DNA of 64,000 nucleotides from Blattamonas nauphoetae (Eukaryota; Preaxostyla; Oxymonadida). The stretch's first letter is position 1, and the number at the start of each line of letters is the position of its first letter. The position numbers were made by a program, and so were the translations under genes. Below, in pieces: positions 12,049 to 24,100 of this stretch. Below the pieces are notes generated by a model that did not search any database, was not told the DNA's origin, and saw nothing but the letters and a program-made list of their open reading frames with translations. The stretch lies in contig JARBJD010000221.1 in assembly GCA_033064195.1 (NCBI GenBank), positions 1 through 64,000 on the forward strand. The letters run 5' to 3'.

Positions 12049-12460
12049 ATGGGATTCATTTCAAAATATCAGGTTCCCGATCCTTCCTGTCAAGTACGCA
12101 TTCGAAAAGGTCTCCCTAGAGCCTCCAAACAACGCCATCTCCTAGAGTTCCTTCGGGGAGAACCTAGAGGGAAAACAGGGAAAAGAAACTACCTTGAAGA
12201 GGACGAATCGCGTGTCCTGGAACGTGAACAGATCAAATTGATTCCCACAGGCTTACCTCCTACTTTCAAGGATGTTGCTGCAATGGTGTGATTTTCCCCT
12301 TTCGATTTTAAGCAAATATCTAGGCAAGAGCGAATACAGACAGATTTGTGAGAGACATAGCGAAATGCTTTTTGGAGTTTCACGAGGATGAATGTGTACC
12401 AGCGATTCTTCGAAGGTCGAACTCGATTGTCACAAAATAGTTTCGAGTTTTATGGGTACC
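12049..12460 (+). pseudogene. Possible pogo/Jerky-like transposase N-terminal remnant
   Basis: An 80-residue ORF (12049-12291) ends IPTGLPPTFKDVAAMV, which resembles the G-x-P...DV-x-M pattern of the helix-turn-helix region preceding the DDE domain in pogo/Jerky-type transposases. A further frame to about 12460 reads FHEDECVPAILRRSNS. No DDE domain was found. It is distinct in sequence from the two pogo-like copies in this window. It may equally be a chance ORF. Confidence 0.3.
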
Positions 12461-12796
12461 CAAATATGCATTCTCGCTTGATTCCTCATTGACTTGATCG
12501 GATTCGGTTGTATCCAAAATATCTGCAAATTCAATTGGAGAGTCACGTGGGGAACATTTGAGTTCACTGGAATTCCAACACTTGAAATAGGAGAGCAGAA
12601 TTATGACTGGTCAGGCTACAAATTGGGAGGTTGTGGTCGTAGGAGATGGACGGCTCAAAGCGACGTATTGGTTGAGGAAAGAAGAGCGAGATCAGTAGTT
12701 CAATGAATATGTCGTTTTCGTCCAAATCACGAGAATGAAGCCCATTATTGAAAAAGAGAAGTCAATGATTGGTATTTAAAAAGGAAATGAGAAGCG

Positions 12797-13057
12797 AGGC
12801 ACGTTGCCATGTAGACAACAAGGTATACTCTCATCTCCTCCACTTCACTTATTCCACTCATAAACCTTCTCTTTTTATGCAAAGCGAGAAATAAGGTGAT
12901 TCAGGTAGACAGAGGTGAGGTGATCGCGAGTCTGATCTCTCCGACTAGCATTTGTCTCTCACTTACCATTTGAAAATATGACATCTCCTTCACTAAATCT
13001 TCCATTTTAATACTCTTTTGCGAACAAAGCTCGTTACATGAGGTGAAATCACGTGCC
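12797..13057. repeat. 261-bp inverted repeat, left arm
   Basis: This arm is identical base for base, as far as I can read, to the reverse complement of 13976-14236. It covers about 97 bp outside the presumed mariner end (TA at 12892-12893) and about 164 bp inside it, including the C-terminal end of the transposase frame. No matching target-site duplication was seen at the outer edges. Confidence 0.9.
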
Positions 13058-14139
13058 AAACCTATGTCAAAGTATTCCCCATTTCTTCTGATGACGTGTT
13101 TGCACCGCTTTATCCAGTTCTCAAAAATTCGAAGCAGCATGTTTCGAGTAATTCGGTTCATTTGAGTGAGGATTACCCGCATCAGATGATGAGTATTGTC
13201 GACTACTCGTTTTTCCATGCTACTCTTTAAGCGACCAAAGAGTGCAAAATCGCATGGTGAGAGGTCTGGCGAGTGCGGAGGGTGAGGAATCAGGGTGATT
13301 TCATTATCTTGAATATATTGTTGCACGATCTGTGCCGTGTCACGGCCGGTATCATCGTAATGGAGGTGGATTGGGCGAGTTTGCGGCGCAGTCATTCTCG
13401 TGGGTTCTGGTTGAGGTTCTAGGACAGGGACGAAGCCAACACCGAAGAAAAGCGTATTCACAACTTTGCGGCGCCAATGATGTAAACTGGGATTCGTCCC
13501 CAGTAAATATGTTTTTCAACTGATTCCGACGGTTGTTTTGGAAAACGCGTAGGATCTGGCCTGCTAGTCGAACAAGCTTTTGTTTATCTTTCTTAGACAG
13601 AATAGGAGGTATATTTCTTATTGAGTATTGTTTGCATGCTATCCGACGTTTCACATGTCTCCGCACTGATGTTCGTAGACGACATGATTCTTTCGCGATT
13701 CGGTTTCTGGAGATATGTGTGTCGAAAAGTGTTGTTCAGTTTCTTGTAGTGATTCTTTTTTGTTTTGAGGCAGGAGCCATCCACATGATGTTGCTGTCCG
13801 TCTTCATAACATTCCTGAGGACTCCGGCCCTTTGAGTGACAAGTCTGAATGTGAGTTCGGTGTCTGATGCGAATTGACTCGGATGACATTTCATGGAAAG
13901 GGTTGATCGAAGGTGATTTGTGAATGGACAAATCAAGTCGATGATTTGAAAAAGGAGAACTTAAACAAGACTTCAGGCACGTGATTTCACCTCATGTAAC
14001 GAGCTTTGTTCGCAAAAGAGTATTAAAATGGAAGATTTAGTGAAGGAGATGTCATATTTTCAAATGGTAAGTGAGAGACAAATGCTAGTCGGAGAGATCA
14101 GACTCGCGATCACCTCACCTCTGTCTACCTGAATCACCT
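12894..14139 (-). mobile_element. Mariner-type DNA transposon, degraded
   Basis: The TA dinucleotides at 12892-12893 and 14140-14141 bracket a 1,246-bp element, the usual size of mariners, with ends beginning AGGTGATTCAGGTAGAC. On the minus strand it encodes transposase pieces: FTGDESQF (first catalytic Asp, near 13500), HYDDTGRDTA (second), and HSPDLSPCDFALF (third). There are 34 residues between the second and third Asp, the DD34D mariner signature. The gene is split into at least three frames (12901-13461, 13352-13666, 13593-13931). The element sits inside a longer perfect palindrome. Confidence 0.85.
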
Positions 14140-14236
14140 TATTTCTCGCTTTGCATAAAAAGAGAAGGTTTATGAGTGGAATAAGTGAAGTGGAGGAGAT
14201 GAGAGTATACCTTGTTGTCTACATGGCAACGTGCCT
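13976..14236. repeat. 261-bp inverted repeat, right arm
   Basis: This is the mirror of 12797-13057. Perfect identity over 261 bp, including about 95 bp beyond the presumed TA target site, means the two sides are a very recent duplication, a gene conversion product, or an assembly fold-back. Confidence 0.9.
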
Positions 14237-15359
14237 AGGGAAAGTTTTCTGACCACCCCGAGAAAAGAAAAAGAGAAACCAGTTCAAATACGTTGGTTTT
14301 GTGAAATCAGATGATGTAGTGTCCGAGCGAGGTACAATGCGTGGAAATGTTCTTGTGGGAGAACCAAAGAGTGGGGAGAGAGTATAGGCGCTGGATCAGA
14401 GAAGAGAATATGGGATTAACACGTCATTCCTCGCCATTCTTAAGAACCCATTGATGAAACATCACAAATGGAAGAGTACATTCGAAGATCTAAATCAACC
14501 ACGAGTGGACACGGGCAAAGCGTCCTCAACTGCTACAAAACCTGTCCCAATTACATGGACAGCTTGAACGCGGGGATAGCATCAAGTTCCTGCATTGCGT
14601 GACCCAGGCCTGCAGGTTCCAAAAGGTAAAAGACTTCGGGTTCCAAATCACAGAAAATCAGTACTACGACGTCAAGTCTTTGATCAAGACTGATTCACAA
14701 ACAATTTACTCTGCTCCTCAGCATCAACGGCAATTAAAACCAGTCTGTTTCTCTCTTTTTTCAGTATTCGTCTCAGGACTTCAAAATAGAAGAAGTCAAT
14801 TGATGAACGATATAGTTGAAAACACTTCACCAAGCTGCAAAAACCAAAAAAGGCTCGGAAAGAAGAAAGAAACGTGATTTCAAAGAAAATTGGCATCTTC
14901 CTTTGAGTCGGGACCAGATTTGTCATGACTTTTTCGTTAGTACCTTCGTTTCGCATTTATGCATTTCGGGATATCACTCACATCACAACCATTTAGTTTC
15001 GACACATAACAACTTTCTGTCTCCAATCACTTCACATGATCACCGCTTTGTCGAAGAATGTCTTTCAGATGTTCTCGACAAGCAAAATTATGTTCACCAA
15101 AAACGTATTTTTCTTTTTTTCCCGAAGCTGGCCCGCACTTTCGCAACCAGTATTTCTTAAGTGTCTTACTTTCGTCCAAGCATTCTCCCCTTCGGAGAAA
15201 AACAGATACTGACTCTTTATTTGATTGTTTCACACACGGACTATCTGGTCAGGTCCACACCATAGATGGCCATCAGACCCGTCACTGCTTCCACAAGTTT
15301 ATTTCTTTCTTTTCATCCATTCCTTTCATCGGCACACTCAGTTCCCATCCACTCACAAG
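14237..15359. other. No supported gene; eroded sequence
   Basis: Only short ORFs are present. The longest is at 14599-14877 on the plus strand (92 residues, no recognised motif). A frame at about 14300-14470 has faint transposon-like character, but nothing is definable. Confidence 0.3.
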
Positions 15360-15361
15360 TT

Positions 15362-16150
15362 CACCATGTTGAGGGTGGATGGGATAAAGCAGTCCCTTGG
15401 CTTCCGGCGCCTAGTGGCCTCACTCACTGCAGCCCTGGTGAGTGAGTGCGATGACTGTTTCTGTTGTCTCGTGTCCACACAAGAGGTGCTGGTCTCATCC
15501 ATCGTGTGAAGAGGAGCGCCCCACTTCCGACAGCGGCTCATCGTCATGCTCGTCAACAATTCGCTGAAGTGCACGCAGACTGGACAGGGGATGATTGGCG
15601 GAAAGTTATGTTCTCTGATGAATCATCTGTTGAACGCTGTCAAAACCATGGACAACAGTGGGTCTGGATGAGGAAAGGTGAGGTGTGGAGAAGAGAGAAT
15701 AGAAAGCTTACCATCAAATTCGCAGGCCATGTCTCCTTCTGGTGGACATTGGCAGCTGGAGGACCGGGATCGTTCCCATAGCTGAACGGAATGCTTGACA
15801 GTGCTCGGTACTTGAATGTCGTCCGGCGACATGTCCAGCAGGATGGAATTCGGCTGTCTGGCGAGCACTTCATCTTCCAACAGGACAATCACTGTGCCCA
15901 CACTGCCGACGAAGCCCTTGACTATATCGAGAGGAAATGGATCCAGACCGTGAATTAGCCGGCAAACCGTCCCGACTTGTCCCCAATTGATAATATGTTT
16001 GCGTGCCTTAAACGGAACAGGGCCGAGCGGAACCCCTCAAACCAGAACCGACTTCGAGAGAGTGCCCAGGAGGAGTGGAAAGACGTGGCGGTTCAACTTC
16101 ATACAAACCCATTCTTTTCAAACATTTTTACAAATTCTTCTCTAGTTTCA
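15362..16150 (+). mobile_element. Tc1-like transposase remnant
   Basis: The plus-strand frame 15464-15781 contains VHADWTGDDWRKVMFSDESS, matching the Tc1-type Trp-x-x-Val-x-Phe-Ser-Asp-Glu-Ser block with the first catalytic Asp. A second frame continues with HFIFQQDNHCAHTADEALDY (second Asp), and SPIDNMFACLKRN carries the third acidic residue, Asp rather than the Glu usual in Tc1, 34 positions later. A frame change near 15780 and a stop near 15957 show the copy is dead. The N-terminal DNA-binding part and terminal repeats were not found. The family is probably Tc1-related with a DD34D triad. Confidence 0.8.
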
Positions 16151-16689
16151 CTTCAACAAACTTTTGATCTTAATTTTTTCGGAAATAGCATTCATCTAAT
16201 GTGATGAAGTGAATGGTAATCTTGGTTCGAAAGAAGTGGATTTGGTGATGAGATCTGAAGTGGCCACTTCCTTTTGTCCGTGACTGTTCAATCGTTCCCA
16301 TTTTGACATAATCACGCATTTATCATTTCGTTGAAGTCATGGATGGAATCTTTGCCTCTTTACCCTCAAATGAATATTCAGCATGTTAGGACATTTAAGA
16401 GGTGAAAAGCATTATATGTCGAGATTTGACGGAGTAGACATCCTAAAACAATCCCATCACTGTCTTGAGAAACGAATCAGCTTAAACAGCGTTCGAGAAG
16501 GATGAAATGACTGATGAATCAAACACAAAGTCTCAAGAGGAAAGTGTCTCGAGAAAGGACAATTCGCGTGATGGTGAACAAGTTATCAATCAAGATGGAG
16601 CGAGCAGCCATTCCTGATGTGGATGTGTTCCCATTCCTTCTGCACACGCAAATATTGCGTTTCTTCTCATCAATCGACACGTTTCCTGT
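16151..16689. other. No supported gene
   Basis: This is AT-rich sequence between a Tc1 remnant and a minus-strand gene fragment. One short plus-strand ORF at 16514-16720 shows no recognisable features. Confidence 0.3.
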
Positions 16690-17610
16690 TCAGGACAGGC
16701 AGGAACGCATCTGGCGATGATGATGTGCTAGAGTGAGCGGTTGAGTTGAGATGTGCCTGACAGGAGAGTCGAAAATCACAGCAACACTCAACATACAGCC
16801 AGATGACCAAAATAATTCGTTATCTGCATCTTCACCTGCAGATACAGAAATTTGGTATCCAGTCCATGTGTTACCATATCCACAATGAGGAATACCTCCT
16901 TCAGTCGAACAGAAGAGTGTAGGAGCGTCGTCTGGCAACTGGTTGTGGATGTCCATTCGCAGGGTGAAGGATGGAGTGTCTTGAGGAGTGGGATAAGTTC
17001 CGAGCAGCAACGCACGAAAGCAGACAGCAGGATCTTCCTTGAATGTCCAACTTGAATGTCTTTGTCCAAGAATGTGCTCCCTCTTTCCAACAATCAGAAA
17101 AAGATGAGTGGATTGAGAACCTGCAACCTCACCTATCCCAACGGCGAGTCAGAAAGTGAATACACGAGCATTCGCATCACTCACCACAGATTCACAAGCT
17201 GGTCCAGGCGCGTCATAGCTCTGACTGACGTGTCGGTTTCCCCTTTCATGACAAGATGTGACGACAGTGTCTGGGTAGAGAGAATGTCGCTGTTCGATCT
17301 CCAACAGTCTCTCCAAAATCTACTGTGCTTCGGTTTCCTCTAATCCGTCTCCATTTGAGTTTTCTGAACGATGTCCAAGCACAGTGAGGAAGTAGGAGAG
17401 TGTGAGCTTGTCCAAATCCGGGAGAGATGAGGAAGGAGAACGAGCTCGTCTAGGTCTTGGAGGAGTGAAGCGACTTTGGGTTTTTGCTCATTCTGTTGGG
17501 TCAAATTTGGCTTCTCCTTTTGATCTGTGTTGATGATGGCCAGAAGCGATGTGGCAAGCTTGGAGCGGGGCTCAGAGTTGGTAAAGTACTCTCGTGTCTT
17601 GACGTACACT
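16690..17610 (-). pseudogene. Unrecognised gene fragment, frame-broken
   Basis: Minus-strand reading gives plausible protein in three pieces: 17340-17609 (KLATSLLAIINTDQKEKPN, leucine-rich helices), a middle piece near 17120-17330 (ILERLLEIEQRHSLYPDTVV), and 16690-17010 (SFTLRMDIHNQLPDDAPTL and GYGNTWTGYQISVSAGEDA). Composition and third-position bias suggest genuine coding rather than chance, but at least one stop and two frame changes interrupt it. I do not recognise the family. It could be an eroded host gene or a gene with introns I could not place. Its neighbours are transposon remains on both sides. Confidence 0.35.
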
Positions 17611-17639
17611 GAAAGATTTGCTTGACATTCGAGTTACAT

Positions 17640-18640
17640 GGTCAAAAGGAGTATTAGATGTGTCATTAACCCGGTCCAGCTCGCAATCAAACATGCTTTT
17701 AACTCAGATTCGCATCGATATGTTTTGGAAGCAAACAAAAGATGTTGCATCTTCCTCCCAACAAACTGCCAATCCCGAACGAAACACGGTGGCTGAGTCG
17801 ATACCACTGTTGTCAGGCCGTAAACATCAACTTCGCAGCGATTGAAGCGATGACAGATGATTCATCAGACAATTGTGATCCACATCTCAAAGAACAACTT
17901 CATGACCCATCGTTCTATCCTCTCCTAAATTCTCTTTCTGGACTTCTCGATATATTCGCATCGCTAACAACTCAACTTCAGAACCAGTCACGAACATTTC
18001 CAGAAATGATTCACCTCATTTCTGTCGCAAAAACTCGCTTGGCAAACATTCAGGTGCACTCTTATTTTGTATATCTCTCAGATGCAGACAGAATGCAACT
18101 ACAGAGTGAGTGTAACATTTTTCGTGAGTTGTTGGTTTCAGAACTATCAGCTCGATGCACTCTTCCAGATTTCCTGACACTGTTTTCGATCCTCGATCCA
18201 CTCAATTCAGCAAATTCAATGCCAGAATGATTTAGATTGGATGACTTGGATGAAATATATCGTTATTACCAAATCTTACTCCCAAATATCGAATTTCCAG
18301 AGATCATTGATGAATGGGAGATCCTTCTTCCAGACCTCCAGTCACCATCCTTTCAGTAGACATCATTTCATTCCATTGAAGACAGAGTACTCTCAGAGAC
18401 GTATACCCACATTCCCCATGTTGTGACGACCGTCGCTGTTGAGGCCGGGTTCAGTACCATCAGGTGGATTAAAGACTTGCCTCTTTACAATCCACTCACC
18501 ATCTCTCTCAACAATGACGACTCAAGATGAACGCCTCACTCCCTCGAAACGTAAAGCCATTCTTCCCACTGGCACAACCTTTTATCCAGACACATTATTC
18601 ATCACAATTTTCAGAATCTCGTAACAATCCATCGTAGCTG
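17640..18640 (+). mobile_element. hAT-like transposase remnant
   Basis: The plus-strand ORF 17742-18230 begins with NETRWLSRYHCC, the Asn/Glu-Thr-Arg-Trp block typical of hAT and related ZBED/KIAA1586-like transposases, followed by helical sequence. Downstream, in other frames, VAVEAGFSTIRWIKDLPLYN (about 18430-18490) resembles the C-terminal dimerisation region (consensus E-x-G-F-S-x-x-x-x-I-K). Frame changes near 18230 and 18420 show it is dead. No terminal repeats or 8-bp target duplication were found. Confidence 0.65.
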
Positions 18641-19403
18641 TTTGTGTTTTCTTCGTTTTTGGATTTTGAAGTCAGACCACAATCAATTTTGTTAACTACA
18701 TCCAACTTCGAAACTCCCCATGAAAACGAACCAGCTACAAATCGTGGTGAGGGAAGTGACATCTTTGCCATCTTTGGTTTCACATTTTCTGATATGAAGG
18801 CAGATATAGTGATGATGGAGCGACTTGATAAATTTTGAACCCTGGAAATGAGGCACCCTCCAATATTTTTCGAAAATAAATCAAAACATTGATTTTTTTC
18901 TTGGATAGACCAATGGTGATTTATTCTTAATTGATCGTGAATGATAGACATGGCGTGGAGTATTGACACTACAGTCACTCCGGTTGATCAGTCGTTTCTT
19001 TTGTTCGAAAGCCGAAAAGAATACTGTGGACGTCAAAACAATGCTTCTTTCAACCATCGTTGTGGTGATGGAAACCAGAGTGAATGAAATCGGAAGACTT
19101 CGAAAGCAGGAGTGATGCAGGAATGAGAAGCAATGAATTATTTTTGGCAATGAAAGAGAAATAGTTCACAAATAGAAACCAGGGGGTGTGATCTCCCCTT
19201 TGATCTTTCCACGATTCCCGATTACCAGATTGCGGAGTGACTGTCCTCAGTCCTGGACAAAAGTGGTCGGCATGAAAAATGACAAAGTTTGGTGTGACGA
19301 ATTGGGGAGGAGTTCGATGCTGATGCTGCACATGTGTGGAGGTGACATGACATGTACACGCTTTGAGGATGCTATAGATGTTTCAAAAAACCGAACTTTT
19401 CAT
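18641..19403. other. No supported gene
   Basis: Short ORFs occur on both strands (longest 93 residues, minus, 19050-19331), with no motif, no repeat structure and no splice pattern that I could support. Confidence 0.3.
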
Positions 19404-19945
19404 AAACCCGTAACATGGGGCTTGAAAAATATACATTGGTCAAACTAAGAATAATAAAATTTGGTTCCGCGCCAAAACCCCTGTGTCGGGAGAAAACCTC
19501 AAAATACCCCCTTTTGCCTGATAAAAATAATCGTTTCGGTAATATCTTCACAACCCATGAACCGATTTTGATGAAATTTTTCACAAACACGTTTTTTTGG
19601 TGAAATGAACATTTTGAAAAAAATTTGGAGAAAAAATTCTGGATATTTGGGAAAATGGAAAAACACCCATATTTTTCTCGACAAAAAATTCTTAGAAAAA
19701 AATATCTTTTTTATTTTTTGAGAAGCTTTTGTCGAGATGTTTACGATCACAATGCATTTTATTTGATTCAAAACGGATGGCTGGTTGTGGAGAAAAAAGG
19801 GGAAAAAGTTGAGAAAAATGTGTGGACGCCTAAAGGAAACAGTATTTTGAGGTTTTCTCCCGACACAGGGGTTTCGGCGCGGAACCAAATTTTATTTTTC
19901 TTAGTTTGACTAATGCATATTTTTCAAGCCCCATGTTACGGGTTT
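19404..19945. mobile_element. MITE-like inverted-repeat element
   Basis: Two 104-bp arms (19404-19507 and 19842-19945) are inverted copies with only a few differences, beginning AAACCCGTAACATGGGGCTT. They enclose about 335 bp of A/T-rich sequence with no convincing coding capacity. The size and structure fit a non-autonomous DNA transposon. No target-site duplication could be identified. The superfamily is unknown, and no related full-length element is present in this window. Confidence 0.75.
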
Positions 19946-21166
19946 TTGAATGTGTACGGGTTTTTGACACTACTATTAGACTAGTCTACAGTTCGTGGGT
20001 GTGAAAAACGAACCATTCTACTGTCGACGTTTTTTTACGAATGTTTTCATTTTCTTGTGGAGGCGGCGGAGGATCTCGTTTATTTCGCCAAAAATGATCT
20101 CGTCACTTTTTTCTACTCTTCAATCTTCTGCATCTCCATAACGAAACCACTGTTCACTCTGGTTTTCTCGCCACAATGTTCTTTTTGGATGATGAAGTGT
20201 CCGACAAGACAAAAACGAAATTTCATTTCTCAGTATTTCTGGACAGGTTAACCGACATCTTTTGTCCATGACTGACAATTAAATTTGAGAGGGATTCTGA
20301 TCGCCAACATTTCGAGTATCATGTTCCTCGAATTGAGATTTACCAGAAGAATGTCGAAAATGAAGATTTAATCGAGTTTTTTTTTATCCAGATAAGGTCG
20401 TGATCAACCCATAATTTGGAGAGATGGAAATCACCAACCAAAATCACCCATTTTGATTTCCAGCGAATAAGGTTGTTCTATCACCCAGAAATCAGTTGTG
20501 ATGTGGTGAAATGATTGTTAGAGATCATATCTCGACTGAACGAGAGAGGAGCAAAAAAGATTAATCAAGAAATGGATCGATTCCGGGATCAATGCAACCT
20601 GATCCAATGAAAACCGAAAAGGAAATCAAGAATGAATCACAGAATAGAAAAAGGAGCAGCGAGAAAATCAAGAGAATGATGACGAATTTGAACATGCAGC
20701 ACAAAAATTGGAAATTGAAGTGAAGTGAAAGGTGAATCGGTCTCAGAGCATCTGAGGTCGAGAGAAGCGTAAACAGAAGCTGCTGAAAGTGGAGAGAAAA
20801 GAGAAATTTTCTGATGATGTGAGAGCAACTTGGACTTGGTCATCAAGAGTCTGATTCGGGGTTGACGACACCTTCGGCATTGACTGTCCAAAACAAAGAT
20901 GAGTGAAGTGTGGTGGAGAAGGAAGAGGATGTGAAAGTGAGAAGTGCTTTCGACAGTGTGGTGGTCGAAGTGGGTGACAAAGAAAGAGTCATGTCTGAGA
21001 GACATGGTTGGCGGTGACGTCAACCACGTCGATTGTGCTGTGTGAAGTGAAGTGCAGCACATCATGTTGTGGATGTGCTGTGGTTAAGATTGATGTGTCG
21101 AACTTGCGACACAATCCAGTGAGGTGAATGTGAATAAGTGGCAATTGGAGTGCAAAGTGACGTGTT
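19946..21166. repeat. Receptor 3' flank, partly duplicated at 11.0-11.6 kb
   Basis: From about 20540 to the stop codon at 21167 this matches the inverted copy at 11014-11620. It holds no supported gene. The part from 19946 to 20540 is AT-rich and featureless. Confidence 0.55.
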
Positions 21167-24100
21167 TCACACACCAATCGCTTCGTTCTGTTGCGACTGT
21201 CCCTTCTTCGTTGTCTGCGTCGTCAGCGAGAAGCCCAGTGTCGACGCCACCTGCTCCAGCGTCGGCCGCGTCACTGGGTCCAGCGAGATGCACTGCCGAA
21301 CAAGCGACGCTGTCTCCGAACACACCTTCCGCATCAGCATCTCTCCACCCACGCCAATCTGACGATGCGCGTTCATCGCGTCCAACTCCCCAAACGGCAC
21401 TTCTCCCGTCTCTATCTCCCACAGAATCAGCCCCAGACTGAACACTGCTGCCTTCTCCTTGTCCACCCCGCTCTTCCGACCCGTCACTTCAGGCGGGGTC
21501 CAGCGCACATTCTCGTTCGCCTTCATCATCACCGACGACGATGTCAGTGTCGATCTCCCATCATCTGTCACGAATGACTGTGGCAACCGAAAAAAAACGT
21601 CGTTCCGAGGCAGCTGAGCAAGTTGGTTCCCTTCGTGTGATGATTGCTCAACTGCAGCTGGTTCTGTCTCTGGCTCCGCTGAGTGTGGTGTGTGGGTGGG
21701 AATCTGTTGAGTCTGGTTCTGCTCAACGATGTTGTTTTTCTGCTCCGTTTCTCCTTCCTGTGCCACCTGTCCATTCTCGTTCTGAGAGGCAACGAAGACT
21801 GGCTGGTACGATTTAGAATACGTTGGGCCAGTCTCTGTCATCAACAGAAACACTTCGTCGCTGTCGTTCACAACAATCTTGTGCGGCGACAATTCTGTCA
21901 GAATCTGGTCTGTCATGTTCGACTGTCGCGCCACAGCCAATCCTCGCACAAGCTGCTGGATCATCCGAAGTCGGTCTGTGTTCCAGTTCGGCTGCTTCGT
22001 TCGGTGCAGTCGATCGTACAGCGTCTCCGTCTTCACAACTGTCCGCGCGGCATACTCACCTTGGCACTCCATCACACGCACCATCGGCCGAATTGGCTCT
22101 CTTGTCGAGTTTGCTGCGAAAGTTGGGTTTGAGGATTTTTCTTCATTAAGAAGTTTGCACTCGGCTGTGTTGTTTCGGAGGATTCCGACTGATGAGGGAT
22201 GGGCTGTATCGATGATATCGTCTTTCATTTCGAATGGATCTTCATCCAGTTCTTGTGTTGTGAGTGGTTGCTTCTTTTGTTTGGCTTTCTGACGGCGGCG
22301 GAGACAGATGAGCAGAATCAGAAGAAGGAAGAGCACAACAACCGATGTGACAATCACAGGAATCAGCCACGGAAGAGCTTCCCCAAAACTCTGCGCCATC
22401 TTCCCTTGCTTGCTTTTCTGAACAAGCAACCATTTCGTGTGTTGGTCCTTCCCAAATCCAAGATCCATCCGCCACTCCATGCTCTCACTCAACGATTTCG
22501 AAAGTTCTTTCGCTGTCAGATTGAACACAAGCGATGACTCGTTGTTTGGAGATGGTGAGAGAGACGAGAGAGGGAGCGAGATGTTCTGTCCTGTCACATT
22601 CGTTTTCTCATTAATTTCGTACAATTCTACACTCAGTCCACACTCAATCAGTTGCGAGCCACTCAGTGAGAACAGAAACGATCCTGTTTTCTTGTTCAGC
22701 GTCACTGTCGAGTTGGCTGTGTCCAGTGTCGGGATGAACAATGGCGAGTTTGGAGTCGAGTCTGTCCCACTCACTTCACACTCATCTGCTGAAATCCAGC
22801 CCGACGATCCTCGGAACCCATCTCCTCCGTTCAACGTCTGAATCTCCACTTTCCCATTCTCAGAGCAGGCGATGTTTCGACGAGCGGAGGGAGATGATTG
22901 AGAAAGTGGAGTGTTGTCATGGAAGGCGCTGGTTTCAATTGTTAGAATTCCACCGAATTGCTGGAAGACTCCTTGAGGGATGAAACTGAACTCGGTGGAA
23001 TGGATGGAAGTGTGTGAGTTGTTCAGGACGAACACTCCACTCGACCACCAGCAGACTGTGTCGTCGTTTGAAAGTGTGTCGGTTGTGTCTGATTTCGACG
23101 AGCCAATAATCGCACTGTCTTTCATCACAACAACCCCATCCGACACACACAGGAACACAAAATCTGAAGAAGATGGTCGGATCGACACATCCACGTCTCG
23201 CAGTTCGAAACGACCTTCATCCACAACAATCAGCCCTTTTTCCTTTTCGTGTGACACATCCGCCCCAATCTCCAGTCGGGGTTCCGCAAACCCGCCTCGC
23301 TCGAAGGCCAACAGACAGTCCTTCCCAACCTTCATCACAGTCGACAGGCGAGACGTGTTCAGAAGTTTGATGTCGATCTCTTTCGCACCAATCGAATCTG
23401 CAATTCGCCACGCTGCATCCATCGAATGGCACGGATTGGTTTTCTCGCCACACAAGAACGACTCGTCGCTCGACGAGCTGTCCGAGAACAGCTCAATCTC
23501 TGTCGGCGCTTTCAAAGGGTCGATGATAACGTTGGGCGAGAGGACAAGATCGTCAGGATTGTCCGACTTGCTGATTTTGGTGATTTCATAAGTCTGCCCA
23601 AATTGGAGTGGGTTGTTTCCACCGATCGGGAGGAGAGTGGGCGAAGCGCCAGACGCGGCAGAGTGAAACACGATTGGGAAAGACAATGAGTTGTTCAGCT
23701 CCGCTTCATAATCTCCACTCAGTGCCAATCCTTCTCCACTCACAACCAGACGCACTCCTGTTCCCATCGAGTTCTTCACTTTCAGCCACGCTTCCGTCAC
23801 TTTCGGAGGAAGAGGCACCAGGAACGAGACATGGTTGTTCACGAGGGCAGAAAGAGAAGCGACTGACACTGCCGACACGGAATACCATTCTCCAAACTCT
23901 AATTTGTGCGAGTGGCCTGTTTCGGTCCAGCATTTCAGCGAAATCCATCCATTCGCATCGAACTCGCCTGAAACTGTCAGAGGAGACCCTAGCGAGACAC
24001 CTGTCAGTGTCGCTTCGATCGCTTGCGACGGCTCAGAGGGAGTGGGGAACGATGTGCCAGTCAGAACAATCTTCACTTCGTTTCTTGAAAGGGTCAACTC

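Noticed and set aside
19499-19909. ORFs of 94 and 129 residues inside the MITE-like element
   Set aside because: They are Lys/Phe-rich translations of A/T runs and inverted repeats, mirrored on both strands.
12000-20600. Retrovirus-like or other capsid-bearing elements
   Set aside because: No reverse transcriptase, protease, integrase, capsid or long terminal repeats were recognised; all identifiable elements are DNA transposons.
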